64,000 bases of DNA from Dysidea avara. Its lineage: Eukaryota; Porifera; Demospongiae; Dictyoceratida; Dysideidae. Positions 1-11,300 of this stretch are shown here, piece after piece. Position 1 is the first letter of the stretch. Each line of letters starts with the position of its first letter. The DNA lies in contig NC_089275.1 in the NCBI RefSeq assembly GCF_963678975.1, positions 15,884,220 to 15,948,219 on the forward strand, read 5' to 3'. The position numbers and the translations under genes are program-made. The notes beneath the pieces were generated by a model that did no database searches, was not told the origin of the DNA, and saw only the letters and a program-made list of their open reading frames with translations.

Positions 1-1060
1 AGTTAAACTCTCTACACGATAGATCTTTGTAGCTGAACTTTCTACAAGGTGATTTCTTCTATAGCTGATCTTTCTACAGGGTGATTTGTTTGTACCTGAA
101 CTATCTACATGATGGTTTCTTTGTAGCTGAACTCTCTACAAGGTAACTTCTTCTAGCTGATCTCTCTACAGGACAATTTGTTTGTACCTGAACTCTCACA
201 TGATTGTTTCTTTGAAGCTGAACTCTCTACAAGGTGATTTCTTCTAGCTGATCTTTCTACAGGGTGATTTGTTTGTAGCAGAACTCTCTACAAGGAAACT
301 TCTTCTAGCTGATCTCTCTACAGGGAGATTTGTTTGTAGCTGAACTCTCTATACATGATTTGTTTGTGGCTGAATTCTCTACATGATGGTTTCTTTGTAG
401 CTGAACTCTCTACAAGGTAACTTCTTCTAGCTGATCTCTTTACAGGGTGAATTGTTTGTAGCAGAACGATCTACAAGGTAACTTCTTCTTACTTATCTCT
501 CTACAGGGTGATTTGTTTGTAGCTGAACTTTTTACAAGGAAACCTCTTTTAACTGAGCTCTGTACAGGGTGAATTGTTTGTAGCTGAACTATCTACAAGG
601 TAACTTCTTCTAGCTGATCTCTCTACAGGATGATTTGTTTGTAGCTGAACTATCTACAAGGTAACTTCTTCTAGCTGATCTCTCTACAGGGTGATTTGTT
701 TGTAGCTGAATTCTGTATAGGTGATTTGTTTGCAGCTGAACTCTCTACATGGTGGTTTCTTTGTAGCTGAACTCTCTACAAGGTAACTTCTTCTAGCTGA
801 TGTATCTACATGGTCACTAGTTTGTAGCTGAATTCTCTAAATGGTGGTTTCTTTGTAACTGAAGTATCTACAAGGTGACATCTTCTAGCTGATCTTTCAA
901 CAGGGTGATTTGTTTGTATCTGAGCTCTCTACAAGAAATCTTCTTCTAACTGATGTTTTAACAGGGTGAATTGTTTGTAGCTGAACTCTCTACAGGGTGA
1001 TTTGTTTGTAGCTGATCTCTATACAGGTTACTTATTTCTAACTGATCTCTTGAATTCTGC
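1..1060 (-). repeat. Minisatellite array, about 30-bp monomer
   Basis: Tandem, diverged copies of a roughly 30-31-bp monomer of the form GTAGCTGAACTCTCTACA plus a variable tail, with alternating AGCTGAAC and AGCTGATC versions. Same family as 34.3-37.1 kb and 57.2-59.6 kb but opposite orientation. It runs off the left edge of the window and ends in the CTCTATTAGAG motif at 1067-1103. Confidence 0.9.
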
Positions 1061-1950
1061 TCAGGGTGACTGCTCTATTAGGATGACTGCTCTATTAGAG
1101 TATCTCGATCTCGCACTTGCTACACCAAGTTGGATTTCGTGTTATAACTCCGTGGCTTTAAGTCTGATTCTTCTACACCATTGAAGAGCCTTTCTAAGAT
1201 GATAACTCCATCTGTACAGCGATTTTGAAAGCATTACCCCAAGCGGTTTACCTGGTAGGCGTGGCAAGCATAATAATAATAATAATAATAAAATAAAAAT
1301 ATTAAAAATTAGCTAATCTCGATTGCGTAATTGTTACACACTGTTGATTTTTTCGCTGTATCTTCCTGGTTTTTAGCTCGATTTCTTTCAAACCACAAAA
1401 GGTTTGAGGTTCAATAGTTAACCTATTCACCCACCGATTTTCAGCTTCTTCCCATACGCGGTTTACCCTGTAGGCGTGACAACATATTGGTGTTATTTTT
1501 CGTGCATAATCGCTCATAGCTCTTTGTCTGTTTATGGTATTCCAGCCAAAGTTGGTACCGAGATGCGCCTTTATACCCCCCTTCTGTGTGCCAAATTTCA
1601 AGGCAATCGGATAACGCGTTCGAGTTTTATAGCAGATTTTGTAAGTGTGCGACAAGAAAAAGAAAAATAAGAAGAAAAAAACGAAGAAACTCAGCCAATT
1701 TTTGAAGTCGCATACCTCGGGAACGCGCGAAGCGATTTCGCTCAAATTTGGAATGTAGAGTGCTGCAGTTTGGGGGCATGTCCACAGCAAAAATCGTCTT
1801 GTTTCATCAAGGAAGCACAGAGCTACGGAGGTGCGAAAATTGCGTTTTCTTTCTTCCTGTCAATATACTCACGGGTGTTACGCGCCGGCTTCTTGGGCCG
1901 CACGACACACTACCGTGTGTCTTGATTTGGTAAAGGATAACTAGCTATTA
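1061..1950 (-). mobile_element. Composite-element body (partial)
   Basis: Non-tandem part of the element that carries the minisatellite. Shares with 33.44-34.26 kb the sequence around GCGGTTTACCCTGTAGGCGT, the purine-rich stretch, and a terminus holding CTTCTTGGGCCGCACGAC and a short CACTACCGTG hairpin. Internal text is repeated in degenerate units of roughly 190 bp. Open frames inside (for example 1302-1790 minus) show no domain and are probably chance. Confidence 0.6.
1270..1308. repeat. (TAA)n microsatellite
   Basis: About a dozen TAA/AAT units decaying into A-rich sequence, within the composite-element body. Confidence 0.85.
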
Positions 1951-2045
1951 TTGTTGTGACCTTTTTTTTTTTTTTTTTTTGCTCTTCAACTGTTTTTTTC
2001 AGCAAGGTGCCCCCCCCCCCTCTTTCCAGACTCTGGATCCGTCCC

Positions 2046-2611
2046 TGAGGAGAGCTACAAAGTGGATTTTGAATGACTACCAATCATCATATAGGTCACT
2101 CCTGGTCAATCTACATCTATTACCACTAATGTATGAATATGAAATGAATGATATTATGTTCTTCATCAAGTCCTACAAGCAACAGTCATCACATTTCAAC
2201 ATCATACAGGGCGTAGCTGAAAAACAGCTTTGCTGATGTTACCTTCCCTGTTTAAATAAATTAAAAAAAAAAAAAAAAAAAAAAACATTACTAAATATGT
2301 TCAGTTTAGTACCCTCTAATACACGATTTGGTGCATCTGAAAAAATGGTTCATCATAGATGTTCCTCCAACACTGCTCAGAACTTTTACTTTTATCGTTT
2401 ACTACGTCTCTGGAACTCATTACCAAAAATAGACCTATCTCTGTCCACAAACATTATTAAACACACACTGTACAACTACATGTGGGATCATTTCATGCGG
2501 CAATTCAATGATACAAACGTTCATACCTTCCACTACCTCTGTCCCTGCTGCCACTGTCCAACAGCGTCGCCATCACCAATATATGCATGCCGGCAGTACT
2601 GTTATAAGTAA
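2046..2611 (+). pseudogene. Non-LTR retrotransposon RT C-terminus, interrupted
   Basis: Two frames join into the familiar tail of jockey/CR1-like LINE polymerases: RATKWILNDYQSSYRSLL and LHLLPLMYEYEMNDIMFFIK in the first part, then NFYFYRLLRLWNSLPKIDLS and a Cys-rich end (LCPCCHCP) in the second. About 80 bp ending in an A tract (2210-2290) splits them and looks like another retroposed 3' tail inserted into the LINE. The reverse-transcriptase catalytic core is absent, so this is dead. Confidence 0.75.
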
Positions 2612-2948
2612 TTATTTACTGTAATTAATTGTAGTAGAGTCACTGGCAGTACTTGTCAGTGGCTTTCAGTATCTTTTTTGTGTGTACTGAAAAGCAATAA
2701 TAATGATACAACCAAGTCACGGTAGTAAGAATAATACGAAATGCGGTTAAAATTAGCTACGTCATTAATAATGAATGAATAAATAAATAATAAATAATGT
2801 TTGAGAAAACTACGAGGCCTAGAGACATGAACTAAGCGGGGATAGATTCGCCTGTGAATGAAGGCACAACCGTATAATAAGTACGCCTGTTCGTGCTGAT
2901 GACCTTACCGTACGTGTAATTCTATATAACGCCCTTGTTTAATTACAG

Positions 2949-3006
2949 ATTGCTCGAACGAGAAGATTAGTAAACGTCCGCGGAGAGGCCAGGCGCCACT
3001 TTACTG
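2949..3006 (+). CDS. Possible exon 1 of an unrecognised small gene
   Basis: Bounded by TTACAG and ACTG|GTAAGC, in a locally CpG-rich stretch (about 2.8-3.15 kb). One frame stays open across this exon, the next (3063-3146) and a third (4384-4480) with matching phase 1 junctions. Reads IARTRRLVNVRGEARRHFTG. No upstream ATG exon could be fixed, so it may be 5' UTR. Not recognised. Confidence 0.35.
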
Positions 3007-3062
3007 GTAAGCAACAACACTACTAGTATGTTTAAATGTTTGCAACTGTATTTTGTGTGCAG

Positions 3063-3146
3063 GATATGCGCTCAAGGCGTCATGCAGTGAAGGACCAGCT
3101 GGGATACCAGCTGATGCGCTCATAAACAACCAGCTGGAACAGCAAG
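3063..3146 (+). CDS. Possible exon 2 of the same unrecognised gene
   Basis: 84 nt with acceptor GTGCAG and donor CAAG|GTAATG; intron 1 would be only 56 bp. In the shared frame it ends NNQLEQQ. Open in phase with both neighbours. No family recognised. Confidence 0.35.
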
Positions 3147-3522
3147 GTAATGAGTAATGTAATACTTGTACCGATAGTTGTATTATAGGTCTACATCTTC
3201 ATCCTTCATCTGGCTTGCTGGCGGCTGGAATTATTTTCCACTCGGCTTAACTACTAGTCTACTGTGAGTCTGTAATAGCTAAACAAGAAGCCGATGCAGT
3301 GCTGCATATACAACAATGTGTAACTATCTCCTGTTACGTCTTAGCTATTATTATGTTTGCTAGCTGGATTTACAAAAAGTAAACAAGCTAGTGTAAAAAT
3401 AATATAAAAATATGGGAATAGAAATTTGCTGAAAAAAGTAAAGAAACAATATAATAGTCAAACAAGCCAGCATGTTAAACACACATAGATATCTCATTTG
3501 GACTCAATCAAAACATTTATAT

Positions 3523-3776
3523 AATGACTGGATTTGTGAAAAGGTACCTTTTCCACACATTTTACATGTAAGCAAACAAAATGATGCAACACTTGACTCC
3601 TTACACTAATTGACTTGCTTTTACTTTCATAATGTAGCCGGATACTTTAGCTACACTCATGGAAAATGTCAGGCAATTATATGCAATGATAAAGAAGTTA
3701 TAAAGCATCAAAGTTCCAAAAAATGGGTCAAATTTTGTGTGTGAAAAAGGTAGCTTTTTGCAAATCCGGTCACATA
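3523..3776. mobile_element. MITE, GTGACCGGATTTGC family, copy 1
   Basis: About 250 bp with terminal inverted repeats (ATGACTGGATTTGTGAAAAG at the left, its inverse CAAATCCGGTCACAT at the right). Body is the reverse complement of the copy at 4901-5153. No coding capacity. Confidence 0.65.
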
Positions 3777-3944
3777 TATGCATACAGAAGCATTCTCTGT
3801 ACTTTTCTGCCCTTGAATTATGAAAACGTACTTAGTTTCTACCATATCCATTGAGTCCAAATAGAGATCTCTGCATGTTTAACATGCTGGCTTGTTTGAC
3901 TCTCAATCATTCCCATGTTTTAATTTTTTGAAATACACTAAATA

Positions 3945-4135
3945 TCCTGACTGCCTGGCAGACTCCTGTAAGCATTTGAGCATCAATCAGATGGCTGCAG
4001 GTTCAAGGCTGCCTAGGTCCAGTCATGGATTTTTTCTCCTTTGTCCACCTTTTCAAACACACTTTATGTAACAACTTTAAACTGGCTGTAGGACCAGGTG
4101 TCCTACAGACCTTCAGCGAAAAACAAAAACATAAA
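3945..4135 (+). repeat. tRNA-derived SINE, family 1
   Basis: Contains a pol III B-box-like GGTTCAAGGCT after GGCTGCA, followed by CCTAGGTCCAGTCATGGA and a conserved body ending GGACCAGGTGTCCTACAGAC. The same unit recurs inverted at 28660-28882 and in part at 51680-51808 and 39190-39230. The A-box is degenerate. Confidence 0.55.
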
Positions 4136-4383
4136 CTAGTTACAATTAGCTATTGTATTATAGAGTGTCAAGACATGTATGTGTATACTGAGATAATGAT
4201 CATGCACGGTTATCTATATAATCACAGTGCATGGTAGCAGCATTCAGCTACCTATACTCACTATGACCTTCTCAGTACTCCTTTGCTCAATATTAAGCTG
4301 GTATACATTAACTATTTCCATACAGGTACTTCAGTGGCATGACAAAAAATTAATATACAATATAGGTCACATTTAACATCCAG

Positions 4384-4480
4384 CTATTATGAATTCGGTT
4401 ATTGTGGCTGAGGTGATCATGATGTGCAGTGTTGTAGTTGTGATCTTAGCTTTGGTAGATTTTGTTAGGCCGCAGACTAA
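4384..4480 (+). CDS. Possible exon 3: hydrophobic segment
   Basis: Acceptor ATCCAG, donor CTAA|GTAAGT. Encodes a Met-led hydrophobic helix (VIMMCSVVVVILALVDFV) that could be a signal anchor or the only membrane span of a small protein; translation might begin here. No later exon was found before the next repeats, so the model is incomplete. Confidence 0.35.
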
Positions 4481-4900
4481 GTAAGTCATGTAGAATATAT
4501 ACTACACATGTACATTACAAGTCAGTGGAAGAGAACTCTGTGTTAATACTGACTGATGCATGCTGAAAGTGTCTGCTGAAAACTTCACACTGTAACTAGA
4601 CAAATTTTTAAACCAAGAAATACAGCAATTAACTGTTCAATTAGGATACCTGTTATCATTAGATTTAAATTTTTCTCACAAAGATAAAACCCATGTTGTC
4701 TTATAGCACATTATACACAGTACTGCAGCATCAAGGAATTACAATACATTTAGTGATAGAAAATTGTGTGGAGCGTTTGTATCTTGTACTGTATCAAGCT
4801 ACTGTTGTGAGTTTGGTTGACGCAAAGTGTTGATTATACTCCTCATTATTTTCTCTTGGTTAAAAGGATAGGAAAGACAGCATTATAATTAAATCTGTAT

Positions 4901-5153
4901 ATGTGACCGGATTTGCGAAAAGGTACCTTTTTCACACACAAAATTTGACCCATTTTTTGGACTTTAAAGCTTCATAGCTTTTTGATCATGGCATATAATT
5001 GCTTGAAATTTTCAATGAATGTAGCCACAGTATCTGGCTACATTTTGATACTAAGAGCAAGTTAATTGGTATAAGGAGTCAAGTGTTACATCATTGTGTG
5101 TGCTGGTATGTCAAATGTGTGGAAAAGGTACCTTTTTGCAAATCCGGTCACAT
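4901..5153. mobile_element. MITE, GTGACCGGATTTGC family, copy 2
   Basis: Best-preserved copy: ATGTGACCGGATTTGCGAAA at the left is matched by its inverse at the right through about 35 bp, ending CCGGTCACAT. Flanking TATA/ATAT would allow a TA target duplication. Non-coding interior. Confidence 0.75.
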
Positions 5154-5159
5154 ATATTA

Positions 5160-5929
5160 ACAAAAATAAAGTGTGATACTATAATTATTCAGTTTGTACA
5201 AGTTGTCAAGTTTCATCTTCATTAATCACCTATACAATGATAAACAATGGAGTATATAGCTACAATAATTATCTTGTGCATTCCTTAATGCCACAAGTGT
5301 AAGAATTTTACAGTCTAGTAGGGATAATTACAATAAAAGTGTTTAAACAAGAGTCATAAAACAATAAACCCCAGGGTAGCTAAAGCAGAGATTAAATTAA
5401 AAGTAACAGCCTACGTATATAGTTTGACTTTAATTTTACCCATTTTGCTATGCTGGTGTGCTCAAAACTTCTGCCTGTTATGTTCAATATGCATGCCTCT
5501 GTTCTGATGTTTTGTTAATTTGCATTTTGTGAAAGGGTAATCATAATGGTTCTGCTGTATAGCAAAGATATCATTGCCTGTAAGCCTAATGGTCTGTGAA
5601 CTATTGTTTCTGATTGTTCAACTATAATTTGCATGTATACATGTGAACCGCTGAACGAAAACCTGACTTGTTTGTATAATTCTGTTTTTAAAAAAAGAAA
5701 GATAAATTCCATTGAAATAGTTAAAAAAATGCGTGCCACATAAATAATTTTATGCATGTTTTAATTGCTTCAGTAAACAGTGAAGGAAGGCTTGAATTGA
5801 AATACCCATTACTATGACTAGTAAACCAGCCTGTGTTTCTTAACCTGTGTGTGGGTTAATATGATGATAAATTGTAATAATCGGTTGCTATCCAGCACTT
5901 GATATGACTTAAATTACCTCAGAAGCATT
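5160..5929. other. AT-rich stretch, nothing recognised
   Basis: No convincing exon, RNA gene or repeat end was found. The only long frame (5515-5757, minus) has no domain and no conserved splice context. Confidence 0.4.
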
Positions 5930-6105
5930 GAAATACTCTAATAGAGCAGTCATGATCAAACAATCTAAACAGAATTTTTGATCAGAATGAGCTGTAAACT
6001 AATTTGAAGGACTAATATATGTAGTTGCGGATACCTTTTATGAACTTTCAGCTTTTATGGTTGACATATATTAGAGTGCAATTGACTGCTCTATTAGAGT
6101 ATTTC
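5930..6105. mobile_element. 176-bp MITE with CTCTATTAGAG termini
   Basis: Both ends are perfect 23-bp inverted copies of each other, built from GAAATACTCTAATAGAGCAG and its reverse complement. The interior is unique and non-coding. This shows that the motif scattered through the window can serve as the terminus of a discrete element. Confidence 0.7.
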
Positions 6106-6479
6106 AATCCTGCAATTAGTTACAGCCTGGAAAAGTAAATGACCCTTTTCAGTGGATCACTAAATACAATTATTGCACAAATTGTCATTTTAACAAACCA
6201 CCTAGTCTGATTATATTTCCAGACTGTTCTTTGATCTCCAATTTAAAAGGAATAAGTTATAGATAGTTGGAAAGCAAATAAACAGCCCTACAATCTGAGG
6301 GGATGCAATTGTTGATTGAATGCAACATATAATAGAGGCTGTATTTTTGTTGTTGATTGAACCAATCTTTGGAAGGCTGCTGTACTGAGACAAAACAACT
6401 GGGTTATTGAACTTGGTACATACGTTTCTACCACATTGGCCTATATGGAGATGTGAATTGTCTGAGTGTACCATCCAAG

Positions 6480-6690
6480 AAGGTGAATCACTCCATGTTG
6501 CACAGTGTAAAAATAAATAAAAAGTGTGGGAGTAGGCATCATAGAAAAAAAGGAGCGTACACCTGCAGCTATGTTAGTGTAAATTATATCCCCACTTCAG
6601 TCATGGCTATATCACTGACAGGCTATAAATTAATTAAGCATGCACTCATGTGGCTGCAGATGCGGGTGACCTCCCTAGTTTCAGTAAACA
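6480..6690. repeat. Degenerate MITE, CTACACCTGCAG family
   Basis: Shares phrases (GTAGGxATCATAGAAA, TACACCTGCAG, ATCCCCACTTCAGTC) with 8565-8770, 16833-17010, 41510-41730, 43500-43745 and 49200-49345. Too decayed to fix its ends. Confidence 0.45.
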
Positions 6691-7218
6691 CTTCAACTGT
6701 GTGATGGTTTCATAGAATTTTGAGTTCAACAAAATATGTACAAAACTATTCGGAACTTGCTGAGTACAACGCAAGTAATGACCAATTTCTACTGGACAAC
6801 GATTGAACATGCCATGAAAAATATTCAGGAACACCTTTTTCTTCAAGTAAATTCTATCTTCACCATTCTAAATTATATGGTTTGCCCCAAATAGTGCATA
6901 AACTGTTTTTAGCATTATTTTCACATCGATAAAGTTCTTTATTCAGAATTGCATATTGACTGACTGGCTATTCAACTAATGCATTTTAAGTATCATTCAA
7001 TGACACTGACTAGATTTTTAACAATTAGATGTACTGTACTGTAACAGTCTAGAGTGGGTCCAACATGTGCCTTCTATCATACTGTACCACTGGAGATTTA
7101 ATGCATGTATCATTTGCTTTCTCTGTGTCCTACTCCTTATCTCTTTTAGGGTAACGTGTTATGGATTCATATGTTGGCTAACTGTCATATGAAACTTCCT
7201 TTTCTATAAAGCTAAGTA

Positions 7219-7698
7219 CAGTGGAACCTCCCTTATCCGGACCTCTATTATCCAGGCACCTCCATTGTCTGGGCAGCTCTATTGTCTGGACACCTCCATT
7301 GTCCGGACACCTCCATTGTCCGGACAACCCAAATTGGTCATGTGGCTTGTAGTTTATTGACCATAATGAAGTTTGGTTTAGATGAAAGCACAAGGAGGGA
7401 GCCTAAAGGCTGCTGTTTACCTGTTTGATGGCTTCTTGTTTATTCTACTACTAATAACTACCACTTGGTTGCTAAGTGATAATGCATTTTTACAGCCCAG
7501 GGGAGTGACCATGACTGCTCTGTAGTGACTTCCCCCTCTGCCCACTAAACTGCATAGCACTAACTGATAGCAATAACAACATTACTTGTATTTAAGTTAG
7601 TCACTTTAGTATAATAGCATGTTATTCTTAGTTACGGACATTTCTGAGATACAGACGGTAGTAGGTACCAGACCGCCTGGATAAGAGAGGTTCCACTG
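7219..7698. mobile_element. Pogo/Tigger-like MITE, CAGTGGAACCTC termini
   Basis: 480 bp with terminal inverted repeats CAGTGGAACCTCCCTTATCC and its inverse (last bases GGTTCCACTG), flanked by TA on both sides, the target of pogo/Tc1-mariner elements. The left third holds five imperfect copies of a 17-bp unit CCTCCATTGTCCGGACA. No transposase. Confidence 0.75.
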
Positions 7699-7925
7699 TA
7701 ATAGACAGAGCACTACTGAAATAGCAGCAAAATGGCCACTTAACTTGCTAGCAGTGTGTGTTAGTCACACCATTAAATATTCTAAAATAAAAGAAATACA
7801 CCTACGCCTGCAGCCACATGCACTTAGTCTAGCAGTACCCTCCTTCAATTATGGGTATATTGAGTTACTAACAAGCTACTTGTATATGGCTGAACTTAAA
7901 TGGCTGTCGGTGTACGCATTAAGTT

Positions 7926-7931
7926 TTTATT
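7926..7931 (-). promoter_or_regulatory. Candidate poly(A) signal of gene A
   Basis: AATAAA on the minus strand, about 80 nt past the stop codon of gene A. The position fits a short 3' UTR. The hexamer alone is weak evidence in AT-rich DNA. Confidence 0.45.
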
Positions 7932-8009
7932 GTTACAATCCCTACTCAACTAACTTTCCTTTCCTTACACTTTCTATAGCACAGAACTCACTATAGAGCT
8001 GCATGGATA

Positions 8010-8348
8010 TCACATAGTGGGAACAGGCAGTCTTAGCCTTGCTTCATCAATTTCACTTCTGCTAGCTTTAGGAGGATCAGCTACTTGAAGCCTAACTTGT
8101 GGCCTAGGGGTCATACTGCGGGTAAATGACCTCACAAGTGCTGAGTGATCATCTTGATTAGGTGTAGTCAGTTCAATCACTGGTACCATGTTATGTGCTG
8201 AACTGTCATCACTGATCTCAATGGCTGTATCATCAACTGGTTTTCGAAGAGCTGGAATGGGAAAAGGGTAGCTTTGAGTTGGATCATCATTTGGTTTTCC
8301 TTCTGCCCAGTCACGGAGAAATCCACGTGACCTTTTCCTCCAGTCATC
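8010..8348 (-). CDS. mcoln: Gene A exon 10: cytosolic C-terminus and stop
   Basis: 112 codons plus TGA at 8010-8012, acceptor CACAG. Hydrophilic and acidic (EISDDSS), with proline-rich patches. It does not resemble the vertebrate mucolipin tail, so its function is unknown. The last residues diverge abruptly from gene B (PVPTM against APTKVRKISYTA), because B carries an insertion at this point. Confidence 0.85.
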   Translation of the reverse strand, partial: DDWRKRSRGFLRDWAEGKPNDDPTQSYPFPIPALRKPVDDTAIEISDDSSAHNMVPVIELTTPNQDDHSALVRSFTRSMTPRPQVRLQVADPPKASRSEIDEARLRLPVPTM

Positions 8349-11300
8349 CTGTGTGTAAGTGCAAGTAATGTATTTCCTGCATTACATGATTTTATATAGA
8401 AATATAATTAATCATCAACCACGGTAGTTGTTTATAATGGGGGCTGCCTATTAGTTGCTTAACAGAACACTTAAAACAGCAAACATCCTTCACCTCAAAA
8501 CAATGTTACTTTCAAGGAGTATGTATCAATGTACACAAATGAAGTTTGTTGTTTTGTTTATATTCATGCAGGATCAGGAATTTTAAAAAATGAGTACAGA
8601 CCATAGAAATAAAACAGTGAAATAAAAGTGGTCGTCTACATCTGTAGTCATACTAATGCATAGTAATTATATAGGAGAAGCTAGTGTGGCTACAGGTGTA
8701 GGCAACCTCCCTTGCTTGCTACTTTTCATGTGATCTCTGCTCTAAAATTTCCCTGTGCTTGTTTGCTAACTTTTAATAACTTGTACTACATCAAAAGAAA
8801 GAATGGTACCATACAGATCTTATGGGCAGGTGTATCAGAAATTAAACTAATCATGCATCACAGTACGTGACCATCAATTACTGCCAAGCCAAATTAATGT
8901 TGTCATTTCAATTTGTTATTAGTAATGTTTAGAACGTCGATGTGGCACTGGATTGCATGTACAAAGAACACAACAAGACACGTGCCTCTGCAATCAATCT
9001 ACTTCAAATGTCGGAAGCATGATTTTGTTTACGTCATGTGGATAACTGGCATAAGAAGCCATTTATGTGCCACCAATTAATCAATGTGTGCAAAACTACT
9101 GGGAAAGAAATTGAACAAAAAGGAGGACACAGGTAGCTAAGTCCATGGCCTTATGAGTTACTGCGGTAGACGAAAAGGCACAGCTTGGCACCAAGCAACT
9201 TTGAATAGTAAATGAACCAAGCCCATAGAACTAATGATAAGTCAGTTAGTTAGACAGTAGAAAATTAGTTTAATGAAAGAGCAACAAAAATTAAGTTGTT
9301 GACAGTGTTTGGGTCCTCGAATGCCACAAGTGACATTGATTATAATAATCAGTGCAGACTGCAAAGTCATTGTTAAGGAGATGAAGCAGGAAAATTGTTA
9401 ACTGATACAGAAAATTACAGATTTTATGCTCTCACTTATAAAATAGTTGGCCAAAATGGCCTGAGCTGATTGATAATCTAATCATAAAAAAGCAGCAACC
9501 AGAGCCCAATGAGTTACAGCTTTAAATGATCAGCTCAAACTACAGCTAATAGTACCATATATGGTACAGTCTGTACATAGTATTCTATAATGCTGCTTAG
9601 GAAAATTAATGTTCTTCAATCTTTTCAGCTGTTTATTGATAGATCAAAAGTCTTTGTAGTGACTTGCACAGCCAAAAAAGTAAAAATTGTAGCTATGCTT
9701 CAATTGAACAAGCACAACCACTACTATGAACTTACCCGATGATTGAATGACAGGAGCTAGCTACATGACAATTTACACAGCATTAATTACATTGTGTTAC
9801 TTAATGTATTGTATATACACAATCACTCACTGATAGTGACTCATAAGCATGACTGAATATTCCAATAAACAAACTCAATACCACGTAAATGAAAACAAAG
9901 ATAAATAAAGCGAGATAAAGTTTGGAAAACACTTTCATTACTGATGATAGGAAAGTTGAATCAATTCCTTCAAATGTCACATACAGATCATCTCCATTAA
10001 GAATGGTAAAGAGAGACTCTATTGACAGCCCAAAGGTTGTAAACTAGAAGAAATATATAGTAAATAAATTAAATATGGTGTGTAGGCAAATCAAAGGCTG
10101 TTGCAAGTGATACAAATCTAGGAAAACGGGAATGGGATGGAAATGGAAAGCAGGAATGGGAATGACCAACTGAAAATGCTGATAAAGGTCATCACATCAA
10201 CAAACCAGTTAGATTGTGCAGCAGAATACTTTTTTGTAGCATTGTTGGATCCTTCCACTAAAACATTCAAAATACTTTAATAGAGCAGCCAAGAATGTTT
10301 TATATAAATAGTCAAGGGGAGTTGTTTCACTTGACAAGCAACTGCTGAATATTCCATCGTATAACCTCTTATCTGGAGCAGTTTACAAAGCGTGTAATAG
10401 GCACTGTCAGTTAATTAGAAACTAGAATACTTTCAGTGTTGATGAGTTAGCTAGTCTATATACGTACCTAATTTATGCCACCTATAGTCCATCAGGCTTC
10501 AATGTAGGTGAATCCACCTCAGCTGACACATACTGCAGCTGCTATATACCCCCATGATGGCCCATATGTCATGTGACGTCTTCATGAGGGTGCAGGTACA
10601 AGTTCCACTGTCAGTTTATTAGACTGCTTTGTAAACTTCTTCATGTCCAATGGTTGAATCTTTCTGGTTTTTAGGGAGTAGATAGTTTTCAGTGCTGGTG
10701 ACTTAGCTAGCCCATGTAGTGAGTTGGCAAAACATTCTTGACTGTTGTATTAGAGAACAGGTGACTGCTCTATTAGAGTGTTTCAATTGCCTTAGCGGAA
10801 GAACGCCGCAAAGAAGCATTGTGGCTATAAATCCAACCTTTCTAGTGGCATAATCACCTTTATCAGGCATTTTCCGTTGGTCATTCTGCTTTCCGTTTCC
10901 ATTCTGTTACTGTTTTCCTAGAATTCTACTTACTCAATTAGTTGTAATCAGGTGCGTAGGTATAAATAGTGGACCCAGGGACCGGGAATCCAAGGACTTG
11001 GGAACCCAAGGGCCTATGTTTTTACATACTTTGCAAAAGTTCACACTGTGTTTGATTCAACAAGTGCCTCTGCAGTAGACTACTCATACTATGCACAAAG
11101 AGCACGCTAGCCTATTATGTAAATGGCTTCAGTGAAGTGATTACTGTAAGATACACCAGCAGTTTGATAAACAGACTCTGTGCCATGTAGCAAACAAAGG
11201 CAATGACCTGTTACTGCTTAATGATACTAGTACTGAAGGTGTAAACAATGAGTGGCCTACCAGGCACTAATTTCTAGGCATTGTGCAAGGAACTGTCACG

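Noticed and set aside
1302..1790. 162-codon minus-strand frame
   Set aside because: It lies wholly in the composite-element body, reads through low-complexity Phe/Lys tracts and shows no domain or splice context.
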